Shown here: piece after piece, positions 1 to 8,525 of the stretch
How positions within the stretch are numbered: the first letter of the stretch is position 1
Layout of the letters: every line of letters starts with the position of its first letter
Assembly (NCBI GenBank): GCA_910592205.1
Contig: CAJVPJ010001319.1
Location: 1-10,506, forward strand
From: Paraglomus occultum
Taxonomy: Eukaryota > Glomeromycota > Glomeromycetes > Paraglomerales > Paraglomeraceae
DNA length: 10,506 nucleotides
Direction: 5' to 3'
Translations under genes and position numbers: made by a program
Notes under the pieces: generated by a model
What the model was told of the DNA's origin: nothing
Databases searched by the model: none
Seen by the model: only the letters and a program-made list of their open reading frames with translations

Positions 1-70
1 TATTTATAAAGCTGAGACGATCAGTGGTTGCTGAAATATGTACACTGTGTCAAAACTTTTTGAACCCCCC

Positions 71-139
71 ACGTATTAAGCCTAATCCTTTTTAACCAAC
101 GCCACTGCCGATTAATAACAACGTATTAAGCGTAGTCCA
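71..139 (+). repeat. Short direct repeat pair (19 bp)
   Basis: The motif ACGTATTAAGCSTARTCC-like occurs at about 71-89 and again at 121-139, differing at two positions (C/G and A/G). The copies are 50 bp apart. This could be a small duplication or the remnant of a tandem array. No function is inferred. Confidence 0.5.
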
Positions 140-1677
140 ACATCAAACGCCATAACGGGTGTTTATTGCTAATCTCAAAATAAGAAAATTACCACTACTG
201 TTTAATAATAATAACGATAAGCAAAACAAAACAACAACCAACACCATATGACAACAATAAAAATTTAGTATTTTTCGCACAATTACTAATACGTAAATGT
301 TAATTTAAAAAGCATAAATATCCTATTTGTATTGGAAATTATGCCTGCTTCCATTTCACTTGTTTATATGTCGTCGAAGAGAGTATTGACATTGTGAATA
401 ACTTCCACATTACAAAAAGGGCCATGCATTGAGCCCATGTAAACCATGACGAGCCACGAATACTGTTCACTTATTTTATTACCGAAAAAGACAGCCGACG
501 ACAATAAGACATATCAACGGTTGGAGACGCGTTACAAAGCGGAGCGGAAGCATCTACTTACGTACTGTATGTAATCAAAAATAGTACCCTGGACACGTCA
601 CATAGCACATGTATTGCTACCAATGTACAATGAGCACCACGAAATGTCTCCAGTCACCCAAGATTGCTAGATTTATTGGGAAAGTAATGAGCTCTCCAGT
701 AACTACGAAAACTTGACCAAGACTATTCATTACGGTATGCGAAAAAAAAACACGTCTGGTTAATGAAATCGTACATCTCACAACAGGCAGACTATGCAGA
801 TTAATCAACGCCACCCAGAAAAACTTAATCGTCTAATTTACAGGTATATTGATTACATATGAAGGAGTACTATATTGGAGTTTTCGTTTGTAGGATCGAC
901 ATTGGAAGATTTCGGCTATAGTAATCTGTGGTAAATGTCAAACCAAAGATTGTATTTAAATTTTCTGTCAATAATAATAAGCGAATAGAGGTTGTGCACA
1001 AACAACACATCTTATCTCCAAACCACATGTCCCGGAAAAGCGGCTGACAAGAAACGAGACTCATTCCACAGTCAATAAAGATGTCGACGAAGCGCCAGAC
1101 AATACCAACGAGAGCTGTAAAAGGCAAAAAAAATAAAACAAACACAAAAATTTGGTTTTTTTTCCTTCTCTTTTACATATATATCGTTTTCACTTTAAAG
1201 CATAATCTACACTCTCTCAGTCTTCTTTAATTGGCGAAACTTTTTCAGCCTTTCATGTTATTAGCAAAACGATTTGATGATTGCTTGCATTATCAGGTAA
1301 CATGCACGCATCACCTTTTACTAAAAGAGAACATACCATTATAGTATTCTTATTCCATTGGTCTTTCATCTTTTAAAAGTGTTTCGATGTGGTACATCGT
1401 AGTAAACGGATAAAGATGCGGCCGTGTGGCGTAGGCGCAACGAAAGAGCTTTCGGATAACGCTTTCAATCTTCATGTTTTTCTATTTATTCTGACGGGGG
1501 GTATTTTTATATCGAATTTAGTTTAAGTGCATATTACAAAGTCCGAAATCCCCAACTTGCGAATGAAAAATTGAAAGAAATGAGAAAACTATCTAAGTAC
1601 GAAATGAATGACGAGCTATTATGATTGCGGCAGAGCCAAAATTTATGGATTTATTGGAACCGGCTTATAATTTCAGT

Positions 1678-1701
1678 TTGCAGGTTGCAACAAACCTGCA
1701 A
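1678..1701. repeat. Perfect 9-bp stem hairpin
   Basis: TTGCAGGTT (1678-1686) and AACCTGCAA (1693-1701) are exact reverse complements separated by a six-base loop, in an otherwise AT-rich, gene-free stretch. It resembles the subterminal hairpins of rolling-circle or foldback elements, but no CTRR-type terminus or target duplication is evident beside it. Function unknown. Confidence 0.6.
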
Positions 1702-2404
1702 GTGTAATTGCGGAAATATACTTTTCCCCAATTTAATCATTCAAATTATTCGTATCCCTAATGGCAATTTAACATAATGTCCATAATTCATAATAAATAC
1801 TTTACACCAGCCATATTTTTGTATGCTGACCTACCAAGATTATGTGAATATTATTGTGACATGACAAAACTATATTCTAATCATAACATTGACAAGCAAC
1901 GAAGATGTGCTCGACAAGAATACCAATACTGAGACTGGAACAAGATTTACCAGAAATACGTCTAAGAGATCACTTAGTATTAGAACGTTCTTTTCCAACT
2001 TGGTTGGCATCGTAATTGAAGAAGTGAATCCTCTCGTCTACTCTGCCGTTGTAACTATTCAACATATATTGTATTCAGCTACTCAATTTGACCAGTTTAG
2101 CAGGAAAAGTGTAACTTATGGTCGCACTAACTTCAGGAATGCTCACTCCGAATAAGAATTTTCGGTGTAAAGTATTCGTTGTAAAGACAGTTTTTATTAT
2201 AGATAATGACTGAAAAATATCTGTGACTGTAAAATGTGATATATCTAGATTTAATGCTATACTGTACGTAAATGTTTCAAATCAATTCACAATTGACAAT
2301 ATTGCATATTATCACCGCTATTTGTAGTGTAATGTCCATTTCCGCAACTGATAGTAGCAAAATTTAATTTACCCACTAATATTATTATCACTATTTTCAA
2401 ATAA

Positions 2405-2443
2405 CTAGAAGTGTCCAGTGTTGGCGGCCGATTTCATCGGCCG
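2405..2443 (-). repeat. Putative Helitron 3' terminus: hairpin plus CTAG
   Basis: Read on the minus strand, CGGCCGAT (2443-2436), the loop GAA and ATCGGCCG (2432-2425) form a perfect 8-bp GC-rich stem. Sixteen bases follow, then CTAG at 2408-2405 and a T. Helitrons classically end with a GC-rich hairpin a short distance before CTRR and insert at AT dinucleotides, so composition, order, orientation and distance to the Rep gene all fit. The spacer is slightly longer than the usual 10-12 bases, and this is the main reason for caution. Confidence 0.6.
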
Positions 2444-2473
2444 GTTTTATGCAATTGAGTTTGTTTAGGGAAA

Positions 2474-2520
2474 TTTGGTAGGATGGAATTTTATTGTAGG
2501 AGACATGATTTCCTACCAAA
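2474..2520. repeat. 10-bp inverted repeat with 27-nt loop
   Basis: TTTGGTAGGA (2474-2483) and TCCTACCAAA (2511-2520) are exact reverse complements. The loop holds a further GTAGGA-like copy. The pair lies just inside the putative Helitron 3' end, between the terminal hairpin and the OB gene, and could be a subterminal structure or part of a transcript 3' region. Confidence 0.55.
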
Positions 2521-2553
2521 ATGCGACATAATCAATTTAACTTCCGTTTTTGT

Positions 2554-2559
2554 TTTATT
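2554..2559 (-). promoter_or_regulatory. Candidate poly(A) signal AATAAA for the OB gene
   Basis: TTTATT on the plus strand reads AATAAA on the minus strand, about 260 nt beyond the stop of the OB-like gene and inside the putative Helitron. Such hexamers are common by chance in AT-rich DNA, so this is only a candidate. Confidence 0.25.
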
Positions 2560-2583
2560 TTTTGTATGATGATGCGCGTATAG

Positions 2584-2816
2584 ATGACAATAAACGCAAT
2601 AAGAAAACAAAACAGTATTTTTAAAAACGCTACAAAATTTAATGATGATAGTGGTAATCTAGATTTGACTAAGTTACAAAATACCGCGGAATTATTAGAT
2701 AAAGTAAAAAAGCCACAGTTAAAGTGGAAAAAGGTAGTGAAGCCGATACTTTATTAGCCGAACTTAAAGTAGAAGAGAGTGGTAAAGTAAAAGTAAACGA
2801 ATTATATTTGTCATGA
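2584..2816 (+). pseudogene. Small degenerate unknown reading frame (about 77 codons)
   Basis: An ATG at 2584 opens a frame of 42 codons to 2709. A second frame continues from 2712 for 34 codons to a TGA at 2814-2816. The first frame by itself runs on only to a TAG at 2755-2757. The switch falls in the A6 run at 2706-2711, where one base is missing relative to a single frame. The combined product is hydrophilic and charged. Its second half is rich in Lys, Glu and Val (it contains ELKVEESGKVKVNE), which looks more like protein than random frame. I recognise no family. It converges on the OB-like gene with the two stop codons directly abutting (TGA 2814-2816, opposite TAA 2817-2819). It may be a captured host gene fragment, a small element gene or a chance frame. 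Confidence 0.35.
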
Positions 2817-3682
2817 TTAAGTGGTTTTTTTATTTCTGGTTCGTTTTGCTATTGGTTCTTTGTTGGTCGACGTCTTGGTTGTGTCGTCGGTTTCGGTTAG
2901 TTGGTCTTTTTTTCTTTTGATGGTAGATCGGGAGATTTCTGTTACTTTTGTTGGTGTTTGAGTGTTGTCCGTTGGTTCTTTTTTGACTGTTGTAGTTGGT
3001 TGTTTGATTTGTATAGTTTGGTGGACAGCAGCTATTCTGCTTTGCTTTTACTTTCGCTGTTGTTTGTTTTCCAGGGAATATTACTCGGTGTTGTAGGTTC
3101 AGATTTGGCACTGACAAATTGTATCTCTATGACGTCGCAATATAGTTGTCCTTCTATTACGTATAATTCGCCATTACAGTGTATCGTAGAGTATTTTCTT
3201 GCCGCTGTAAATGTATTTTTGAGACGACCTTCTGGTGGGTGCGTTAATACGACGTCGATTGGTGCGCACATGTCGGCGGATAAGTACGGTGTTACTTCTA
3301 ATATCATATGATAGCCCGATGTTGTCGTGTTGCAGGATTCCTTTACTTTACCCAGTAGGCATATTAGGGGTTTGCAGGTTGGTATTGCTTCTTTGGTTAT
3401 TGGAAGAGTTTTGCAAGATGATATGACAAGCTCTAAAGTTTTGTCTGGTAGTATAGTAAATTTTCCTGTTGTGAAGTAGGTCGTTTCTTGGTGAATTTTT
3501 TCGATGTAATTATCGTCGTCGTCGTTAATGGTGTTTGGTAACCAAAGAGTGTATTTGAGAGTTAAAAAATCGCCGTTGCTGTTGGTTTTACAAGCAGCTA
3601 TTCCTTTTTGTAAGGTTTTTTTGGGGAGTGGTTGTTCGGTGGTAGAAATGATGTATAAGATTGCTGAGATATGAGCGATCAT
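2817..3682 (-). pseudogene. OB-fold-like ssDNA-binding protein of the Helitron (frameshifted)
   Basis: An ATG at 3680-3682 opens 216 codons to a TAG at 3032-3034. A one-base (-1) shift at about 3035 leads into 72 more codons ending in TAA at 2817-2819, giving about 288 residues. The first 200 residues alternate hydrophobic and polar positions in a beta-rich pattern, with Gly-bearing strands such as TTGKFTILPD (near residues 71-80), ICLLGKV (near 106-112) and CNGELYVIEGQLYCDV (near 168-183). This is suggestive of two OB-fold-like units as in RPA-type single-stranded-DNA-binding proteins. The tail in the shifted frame is Lys/Thr/Glu-rich with KRKK and KRTRNKK clusters, plausible nuclear-import signals. 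It lies downstream of the Rep/helicase gene on the same strand and inside the putative Helitron end; some Helitrons carry RPA-like genes. The OB call is pattern-based inference. The shift may be decay or an assembly error. Confidence 0.55.
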
Positions 3683-3715
3683 AATTGTTTGTGAGGGAAG
3701 TTGTAGGGATGAAAG

Positions 3716-3809
3716 TTTTTTGATATAGGAGAGTTTGTTAATATAGCGAAAGTTTTGTTGATATAGCGAAAATTTGTTGATGTAGCGAAAGTTTGTTAAT
3801 ATGGGAGGG
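3716..3809. repeat. Minisatellite, five imperfect 18-20 bp units
   Basis: Units run 3716-3733, 3734-3752, 3753-3772, 3773-3791 and 3792-3809, with consensus TTTGTTRATATAGCGAAAG. The three middle copies share the AGCGAAA core, while the outer copies carry GGAGAG or GGGAGGG instead. The array starts 34 bp upstream of the ATG of the OB-like gene, so it occupies that gene's probable promoter or 5' leader. Confidence 0.85.
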
Positions 3810-4473
3810 TTTGCGCTTACTTGTTGAATTTAGACCCGTGTTGGGAATTGAGAAGGAAAAGACTGTTGCGGGGGATTTTTAAATAAGTTTTTGGGTTTCG
3901 GGGATTTTTTCTAAAAGCTCCCACATTAGTTATTATTTGTGGATTATTGTTTGTAATAAACGAATAGTAACTTCTCAAGGGTGTGTATGCATGTTTCTCA
4001 CGAGTTTGTTTATTAATGAAAAATTGAAGTTTTAAGATGATACGGGATACAAAAATGATTAATTGTCACACAGTTATTTATTGAGTTGATCTAATTAATA
4101 GTTGTACCAGAGTGGTGGGAATGTTTGGTGTGAGGAATTTTGGTCAGGTCATTGGGAAGGTACGTAATCGAAATGATTTAGTTAAGTTGTAGTAATTTGA
4201 TTGTTAGATTGTATGATTATTTCAGGAATTTTATTATTATTATTTGGAAATATTTGTTTGTTTTAGTAGGTGAAGAATCATGCATAGAAAGGAGGATTAG
4301 TGATTAATTTAACTAATTGTTACATTTGTATATAATTATTTTAAATGTTTTTATACTAATGTAATTGTTATCTGCAGGTTATTGTCGGTTGTTGTGAAGA
4401 TTAGGTTGTGTGCGTGGCATTTGTACTACTGATCGCTTCCTAATTGGTTACAAATGTTATGATTTGTTATCTT

Positions 4474-4486
4474 GCGCTAGCGCTAG
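4474..4486. repeat. Nested palindromes GCGCTAGCGC / CTAGCGCTAG
   Basis: GCGCTAGCGC (4474-4483) and CTAGCGCTAG (4477-4486) are overlapping perfect 10-bp palindromes in AT-rich spacer. The CTAG content recalls Helitron 3' termini, but there is no separate upstream hairpin with spacer. Ending the element here would also exclude the OB-like gene. Function unknown. Confidence 0.5.
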
Positions 4487-4606
4487 TGAGGAAGGGTTTG
4501 GGCTTGCAATTTTTGATATTACTATTACGTCATATTATTACAAGCAGTTATCCGTTTGATTGACGGTAAAAAAATATTACGGTCGGATTCATTGGAAACG
4601 TGGTAA

Positions 4607-4612
4607 TTTATT
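4607..4612 (-). promoter_or_regulatory. Candidate poly(A) signal AATAAA for the Rep/helicase gene
   Basis: TTTATT on the plus strand reads AATAAA on the minus strand about 60 nt after the TAA stop of the Rep/helicase gene, a suitable distance for 3' end formation. Chance occurrence in AT-rich DNA remains possible. Confidence 0.4.
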
Positions 4613-4672
4613 GTAGATAATATGTGTTACGTTAATTTGTGAGAGAAAGAAAATAAAAAATGTAAAGTAAGT

Positions 4673-5368
4673 TTAAAGCATCGGTAATGGTTGAGATGCT
4701 AATGTCTTTAACCTTTCATATTCTTTTATAATTTCGGGATCAGTTATGAATGCGTTTGGATGAAGACTGCTTATATGAACATTATTCCATGTTGGACATC
4801 TGCTTATCGCAACGTATGCTTGTCCTGGAGAAAATAGTTGAGAATCGAGTGCAATTGATACGTTGGGAAGTGTAATACCTTGCGTTTTGTGGACGGTTAA
4901 CGCAAAAGCATTTTGAAGAGGAAACTGAGTACGGGAAGCTCGTTGTCCAAATGCGAGAAAGTATGATGTATGTCGTGTAACCCATTTCATCGTAACACCT
5001 TCATGAGTAGAAAACGCTACTTGTACTTTTGGAATTGTTTTGTCAATGTCGACAACTACGCCAATTGTACCATTACAAATACCTTCGTATATAAATGTGT
5101 TATTTAAAAACATAACACGTGTTCCTTGTTGAAGACGAACACTTGGTGGTAAATTAGTTTTAGTTTTGAATTCTGTTTGTGATATTTGATGGGACAATTG
5201 TACGCCGTTTTGGAAATCGAGTGCTTCTGAGATAAAGAAGCAATCGTTTTCTATTGGGAGAGCATTACAAATAGTTCGGTTAATTGTGTTAGTCGTTTCA
5301 CAAAGACCGACTATATGTGTTATTGTCAATAGAGTATCTAAAGACTTATCTTCAGTATAGTCTGCAGT
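4673..5368 (-). CDS. RepHel segment 4: helicase C-terminal half
   Basis: These 231 codons and a TAA follow the frame break in the A9 run (5368-5376). They complete the PIF1-like SF1 helicase: LPPSVRLQQGTRVMFLNN with ICNGTIGVVVDI (motif IV region), FALTVHKTQGITL (motif V), and QAYVAISRCP (motif VI with its arginine). A short C-terminal extension ends QPLPML. The open frame begins upstream of the TTG at 5327-5329 with TADYTEDKSLDT. It therefore has no start of its own and is the continuation of the same protein. Confidence 0.9.
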   Translation of the reverse strand, partial: TADYTEDKSLDTLLTITHIVGLCETTNTINRTICNALPIENDCFFISEALDFQNGVQLSHQISQTEFKTKTNLPPSVRLQQGTRVMFLNNTFIYEGICNGTIGVVVDIDKTIPKVQVAFSTHEGVTMKWVTRHTSYFLAFGQRASRTQFPLQNAFALTVHKTQGITLPNVSIALDSQLFSPGQAYVAISRCPTWNNVHISSLHPNAFITDPEIIKEYERLKTLASQPLPML

Positions 5369-5369
5369 T

Positions 5370-7085
5370 TTTTTTTAAAAGTTTATTCCAGGTTGTTTGA
5401 GAAATGTTTCCGAATCTGATTTTTTCAAGCATATTGTAGAAATCTTTATCTTCATGTTGTCTTTGTGATTGTCGTAGAAAAAGTGGATAGAAAAGTGACC
5501 ATACCGATGAATAAAATACCGGGGATGCTCGAACAGGAGGAAGTTGGGCAAGGTCTCCAACAACAATAACATTAATTCCGCCGAACGCTACATTATTTTC
5601 ATGTAGTTTTGCAAACAAGTTTGCAATAAATGTAAAGAGAGAGGCGGATACCATCGATATTTCGTCAATGATTATTGTTTGGATATTTAGTAACATTTTC
5701 TTAATCTCGGGATCATGATGAACAAGTGTATGGAAGCCAGATTCTGATTGTGTAATGCGTAATGCTGAATGTATCGTAACACCTCCGATATTTTGGGCTG
5801 CAACGCCTGTGGGTGCTAGGAGCAAGTATTTTGCTTTGCTTAGGTTTAGCCAGTTAACGATTATTTTAATTAAATGTGATTTTCCTGTGCCTGCAGATCC
5901 AGTAAGAAAGAAGAAAGGCCACCTTTTTGACTTCAGTGGACCAAGATTTGTTGTAATGATGTTGAGAACTTGATATTGTTTTTTTGGTAAATTTAACATT
6001 ACCATATGAGGGACGATTGGAGGGAGGCGCTTAAGTGAGTCTAATTGAATTTGGAGAATATTTTGTATACGTGGTGACATGCTCGCGTTTAAAGATTCTA
6101 GCAAGGTTGTCATGGTTTGGTCGAATTGAATTTGCATAAGGTGTTGAGTTGAAGCTGTTAAGTTTGTATGGGAATTATTGAAAAAGTTTGGATGAAGGCT
6201 GAGATAATGGTCTCTATAACTGTCAAAACCTCCCTTCAGGTCGTCTTCTCTTCTGCATGGTAGATTTAATAACAGTTGTTGATAAAAAAACGATTCCCCG
6301 TCTTCCACTTTTAAATATCGGAACCTAACTACCAGAGGTTTTGTTCTTTCAACGACAAAATAGTTGAATGCGTCTTGATAAACTATTTTATTATTATTAT
6401 AGAAATTTTTATGTTAGTTAGTTGGTAGAGTATAGAATTTAATTTTAATGTGCTTACCTTTTTTGCCTTTGTTAGTTTTTTTGGATGAGGACTTTGGTTT
6501 TTTTGTAAGTAGATGGTAGTTTTTAAAGTATTCGGGGTATGTAAGCTTATTGAAATTTTTATTATTTGGACGGGCAAAATATTTCTCTATACAGTCTTTC
6601 CAGTACGGGTCTTCATTCTCATCGGTAATAGCAAATATCGGTTTTATTGCTTTAATACGGGTAGATGGGTGGTCAGTTGGAAGATATTTTACTTGAACGG
6701 AAGAATTACATATAGTTTCCCCAAGTAATAAAAACATGCATTCCATAGAACTTAATCGGCGTGCAATTATGTGTTCTCTATAATGGTCGCCATCCGATAT
6801 ATTGAAAATATGGGATGGTTCTGCTTTGGCGACATATTTTGTTAAATATTTGCCGAGTCCTCTTGACGTCACATACTGTACATTGATGTGTGCATTCCAA
6901 AACATAAGTGTCTCTGGGTGGTAAGGGACAACCCATTGATCTTCAGGTTTTACGCATCGATATATATATCGTAGTTCATCCGTTTTATAATAGGTTTCTC
7001 GTGCAAATGGTCGAGGAAAATTTTTTTTGCACGTATGTCCTGGGGGTGCTGGACCTCCACATTTGCTATAGTTACAGGTGTGGAT
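5370..7085 (-). CDS. RepHel segment 3: Rep catalytic tyrosines and helicase N-terminal half (spliced)
   Basis: The segment consists of exon 7085-6458 and exon 6382-5370, 547 codons in one frame after removal of the intron. It starts with IHTCNYSKCGG (further Cys ligands). It continues with GLGKYLTKYVAK, holding the paired Rep tyrosines at 6846-6848 and 6834-6836, and IEKYFARPNN..LTYPEYF. After the splice it runs through VVERTKPLVVRFRY and FFYQQLLLNLP, both typical of the Rep-to-helicase linker. The PIF1 half has Walker A GSAGTGKS (5900-5877), APTGVAAQNIGG (motif Ia), Walker B IIIDEISM (Asp at 5664-5666) and VVGDLAQLPPV (motif III). A glutamine-arginine motif (LRQSQRQ) follows. The frame ends in a TGA at 5352 just beyond the A9 run. 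Confidence 0.9.
6383..6457 (-). other. Spliceosomal intron, 75 nt, at Rep/helicase junction
   Basis: On the minus strand the exon ends AAAAAAG and the intron opens GTAAGC (from 6457). CTAACTAAC at 6421-6413 is a branch-point-like box about 31 nt before the acceptor, and the intron closes with TAG at 6385-6383. Splicing joins G to TT to make a Val codon, giving KKVYQDAFNYFVVER, which restores the contiguous sequence expected in Helitron proteins. The length is divisible by three and the unspliced frame meets TAA (6416-6414) inside the CTAAC box, so without splicing the protein stops after Rep. Confidence 0.85.
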
Positions 7086-7086
7086 T

Positions 7087-8523
7087 TTGATGTTGTTTGA
7101 CATAATTATATAGCTCAGGTTCTAGTTCGGGGTTAGGCAAGTCTGCACGAATGACGTTGTGAGCTATCATTTCGTCAATTTCTGCAGAAACCCATAAACA
7201 TGTATGGGTATGTGCAGCCCCACGATTTTGGAACTCAACTCGTTCGAAAAAGTGTTTAATTTTACCCCATCTACTATTTTCTGGTTTTGACCAAACATTA
7301 TTCTTTATTTCCTGCTTTAGATGAACGAAGAATAACGTGGTATGGAGAGGTCGATTACTAGGAAGTGGATCACCGTTGTCTGTTGTTTCGAGGATTTCTT
7401 TTAGATGTGTCCATTTACCCTCAGCCATAGTTAAAGTAATGAAAAGTTTAGGTAGACCGAATTCGTCGGTCATAGCATTTACATGCAATAATTTTTCATG
7501 AAAATAAGTATCGCCAGTGCGCAAGAATGTAGGTAAGGTAATTGTCTTAGTTTCATCAATTTTCGGTTTATTATCGTATATACTTTGTGTTATTAATTCT
7601 GCTGCGGTTGGCGGTTTAGAGACATTAGGTGTTTGAGTTTGTCTCCAAAGACGTGTAGTGTTTTGGTGATTTCTGAATTTTTCGAGTTGCATGTAAGACC
7701 AGGAGGGCCAGTACGGATGTAGTCGGAAACGGGGATCAACGCATAACAGCCTATGTTTAATGTATTTCCCATATGTTTCTATTTTGATTGTATTATTATT
7801 AGGTGTCGATTTAAGTTCATGATAGTGACCTTTTCCATTCGGAAACAAATCGGGAAATAATAGGGGTTCTAGTTCTGGGTCGTTAAAGGAAAGTGGAAGA
7901 GTGGTGTTACTAGAGTTATGTACAAATCCTGCCATGAGACGTATATAATGAAAATCTTCATCATGTATCTCTGATGGGAAGTCATTGTTTGGCATTACTA
8001 CGTCTCTTTCGTAGAATGGGGGAGCTCTCGTATCATTGGATATATGTTGAGCGGTGGGGAAAGTTTGAGATATTTTTGCCGAGTTTATTGAATAAGATGT
8101 TATATATTCTGTTAGTGGCTTAATATAACAATTATTCTGACTAAGCCATCTAGCGGCTACAATGAGGTCTGGTGTAAGCCAGGTCTCTTCTTTATCATTA
8201 GACAAAAACGCTCCTACTGTTCCAGAATAAAGTTTGAGAGTACGCATATTTCGAGAAAATTTCATATCTCCAGTTAGCTGGCGATATTCGGAATATGGGT
8301 TGCCATCCGCACTTCTCCCAAGAGAGCAATAGAGAAAGACAGGGGAAAGAAATCTTCTTCGCATTATAGGAATGTTTTCGATCTCTGAAGGTATTTCATG
8401 TAAACGTGGACATAGGTATTCTTTAGGCTTAGTTTTACAGCCGGAACAAACGGCGACTTTTGGGTTTTCAACATTTCCAGAGAAAATTAGGTCAATTTTG
8501 GGAAAATAAGTTTGTAGAGGATA
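7087..8523 (-). CDS. RepHel segment 2: Rep domain (Helitron_like_N) with HUH motif
   Basis: These 479 codons open with YPLQTYFPK and the second half of the Cys cluster (CSGCK and a further Cys ten residues on). They then pass into the conserved Helitron N-terminal/Rep region. Landmarks are FPDLFPNGKG (a conserved block before Rep), GLPKLFITLT (Rep motif 1-like) and RGAAHTHTCLW, whose two histidines at 7210-7212 and 7204-7206 are the metal-binding HUH pair. The position usually occupied by proline before the first His is Ala here. An internal ATG at 8362-8364 is in frame but lies mid-protein, so it is not the true start. The frame runs out at 7072 a few codons past the break at 7086. Confidence 0.9.
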
Positions 8524-8525
8524 AT

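Larger units (their letters stand above)
1..2404. other. Left flank, no supported gene
   Basis: This is AT-rich DNA without a coding signal I can support. Open frames are short, mostly start at non-ATG codons and show no recognisable motif. The longest is a plus-strand frame at 1889-2155 that opens at a TTG and has no family resemblance. A second frame over the same stretch, starting with ATG near 1903, is open for only about 37 codons. Local structures worth noting are a duplicated motif at 71-89 and 121-139 and a hairpin at 1678-1701. No tRNA or rRNA was seen. If the Helitron 3' end is at 2405, this stretch is host DNA or older, unrecognised repeats. Confidence 0.5.
3810..4672. other. Non-coding spacer between the two Helitron genes
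   Basis: No reading frame of note is present on either strand. The stretch contains a short ATT microsatellite (about 4230-4242), a nested palindrome at 4474-4486 and a poly(A)-signal candidate at 4607-4612. It must hold the 3' untranslated region of the Rep/helicase gene and probably the promoter of the OB-like gene. Confidence 0.5.

Noticed and set aside
617-1145. Two minus-strand hydrophobic frames (617-814 and 870-1145)
   Set aside because: The second starts at a non-ATG codon, and both are short with Phe/Leu/Cys-rich content typical of antisense AT-rich DNA. No family is recognised.
1889-2155. Plus-strand frame of 88 codons
   Set aside because: It begins at TTG, has no recognisable motif, and is interrupted by nothing more than chance would allow; a second frame over the same stretch is also open for about 37 codons.
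2901-3426. Plus-strand frames opposite the OB-like gene
   Set aside because: They are antisense shadows: Phe/Cys/Leu-rich, overlapping the better-supported minus-strand gene.
5755-5973. Plus-strand frame of 72 codons
   Set aside because: It lies antisense to the Walker A region of the helicase and is explained by it.
6414-6416. In-frame TAA read as a nonsense mutation or reassigned codon
   Set aside because: It sits in the branch box of a good GT-AG intron, and removing the intron gives a better protein join than reading through.
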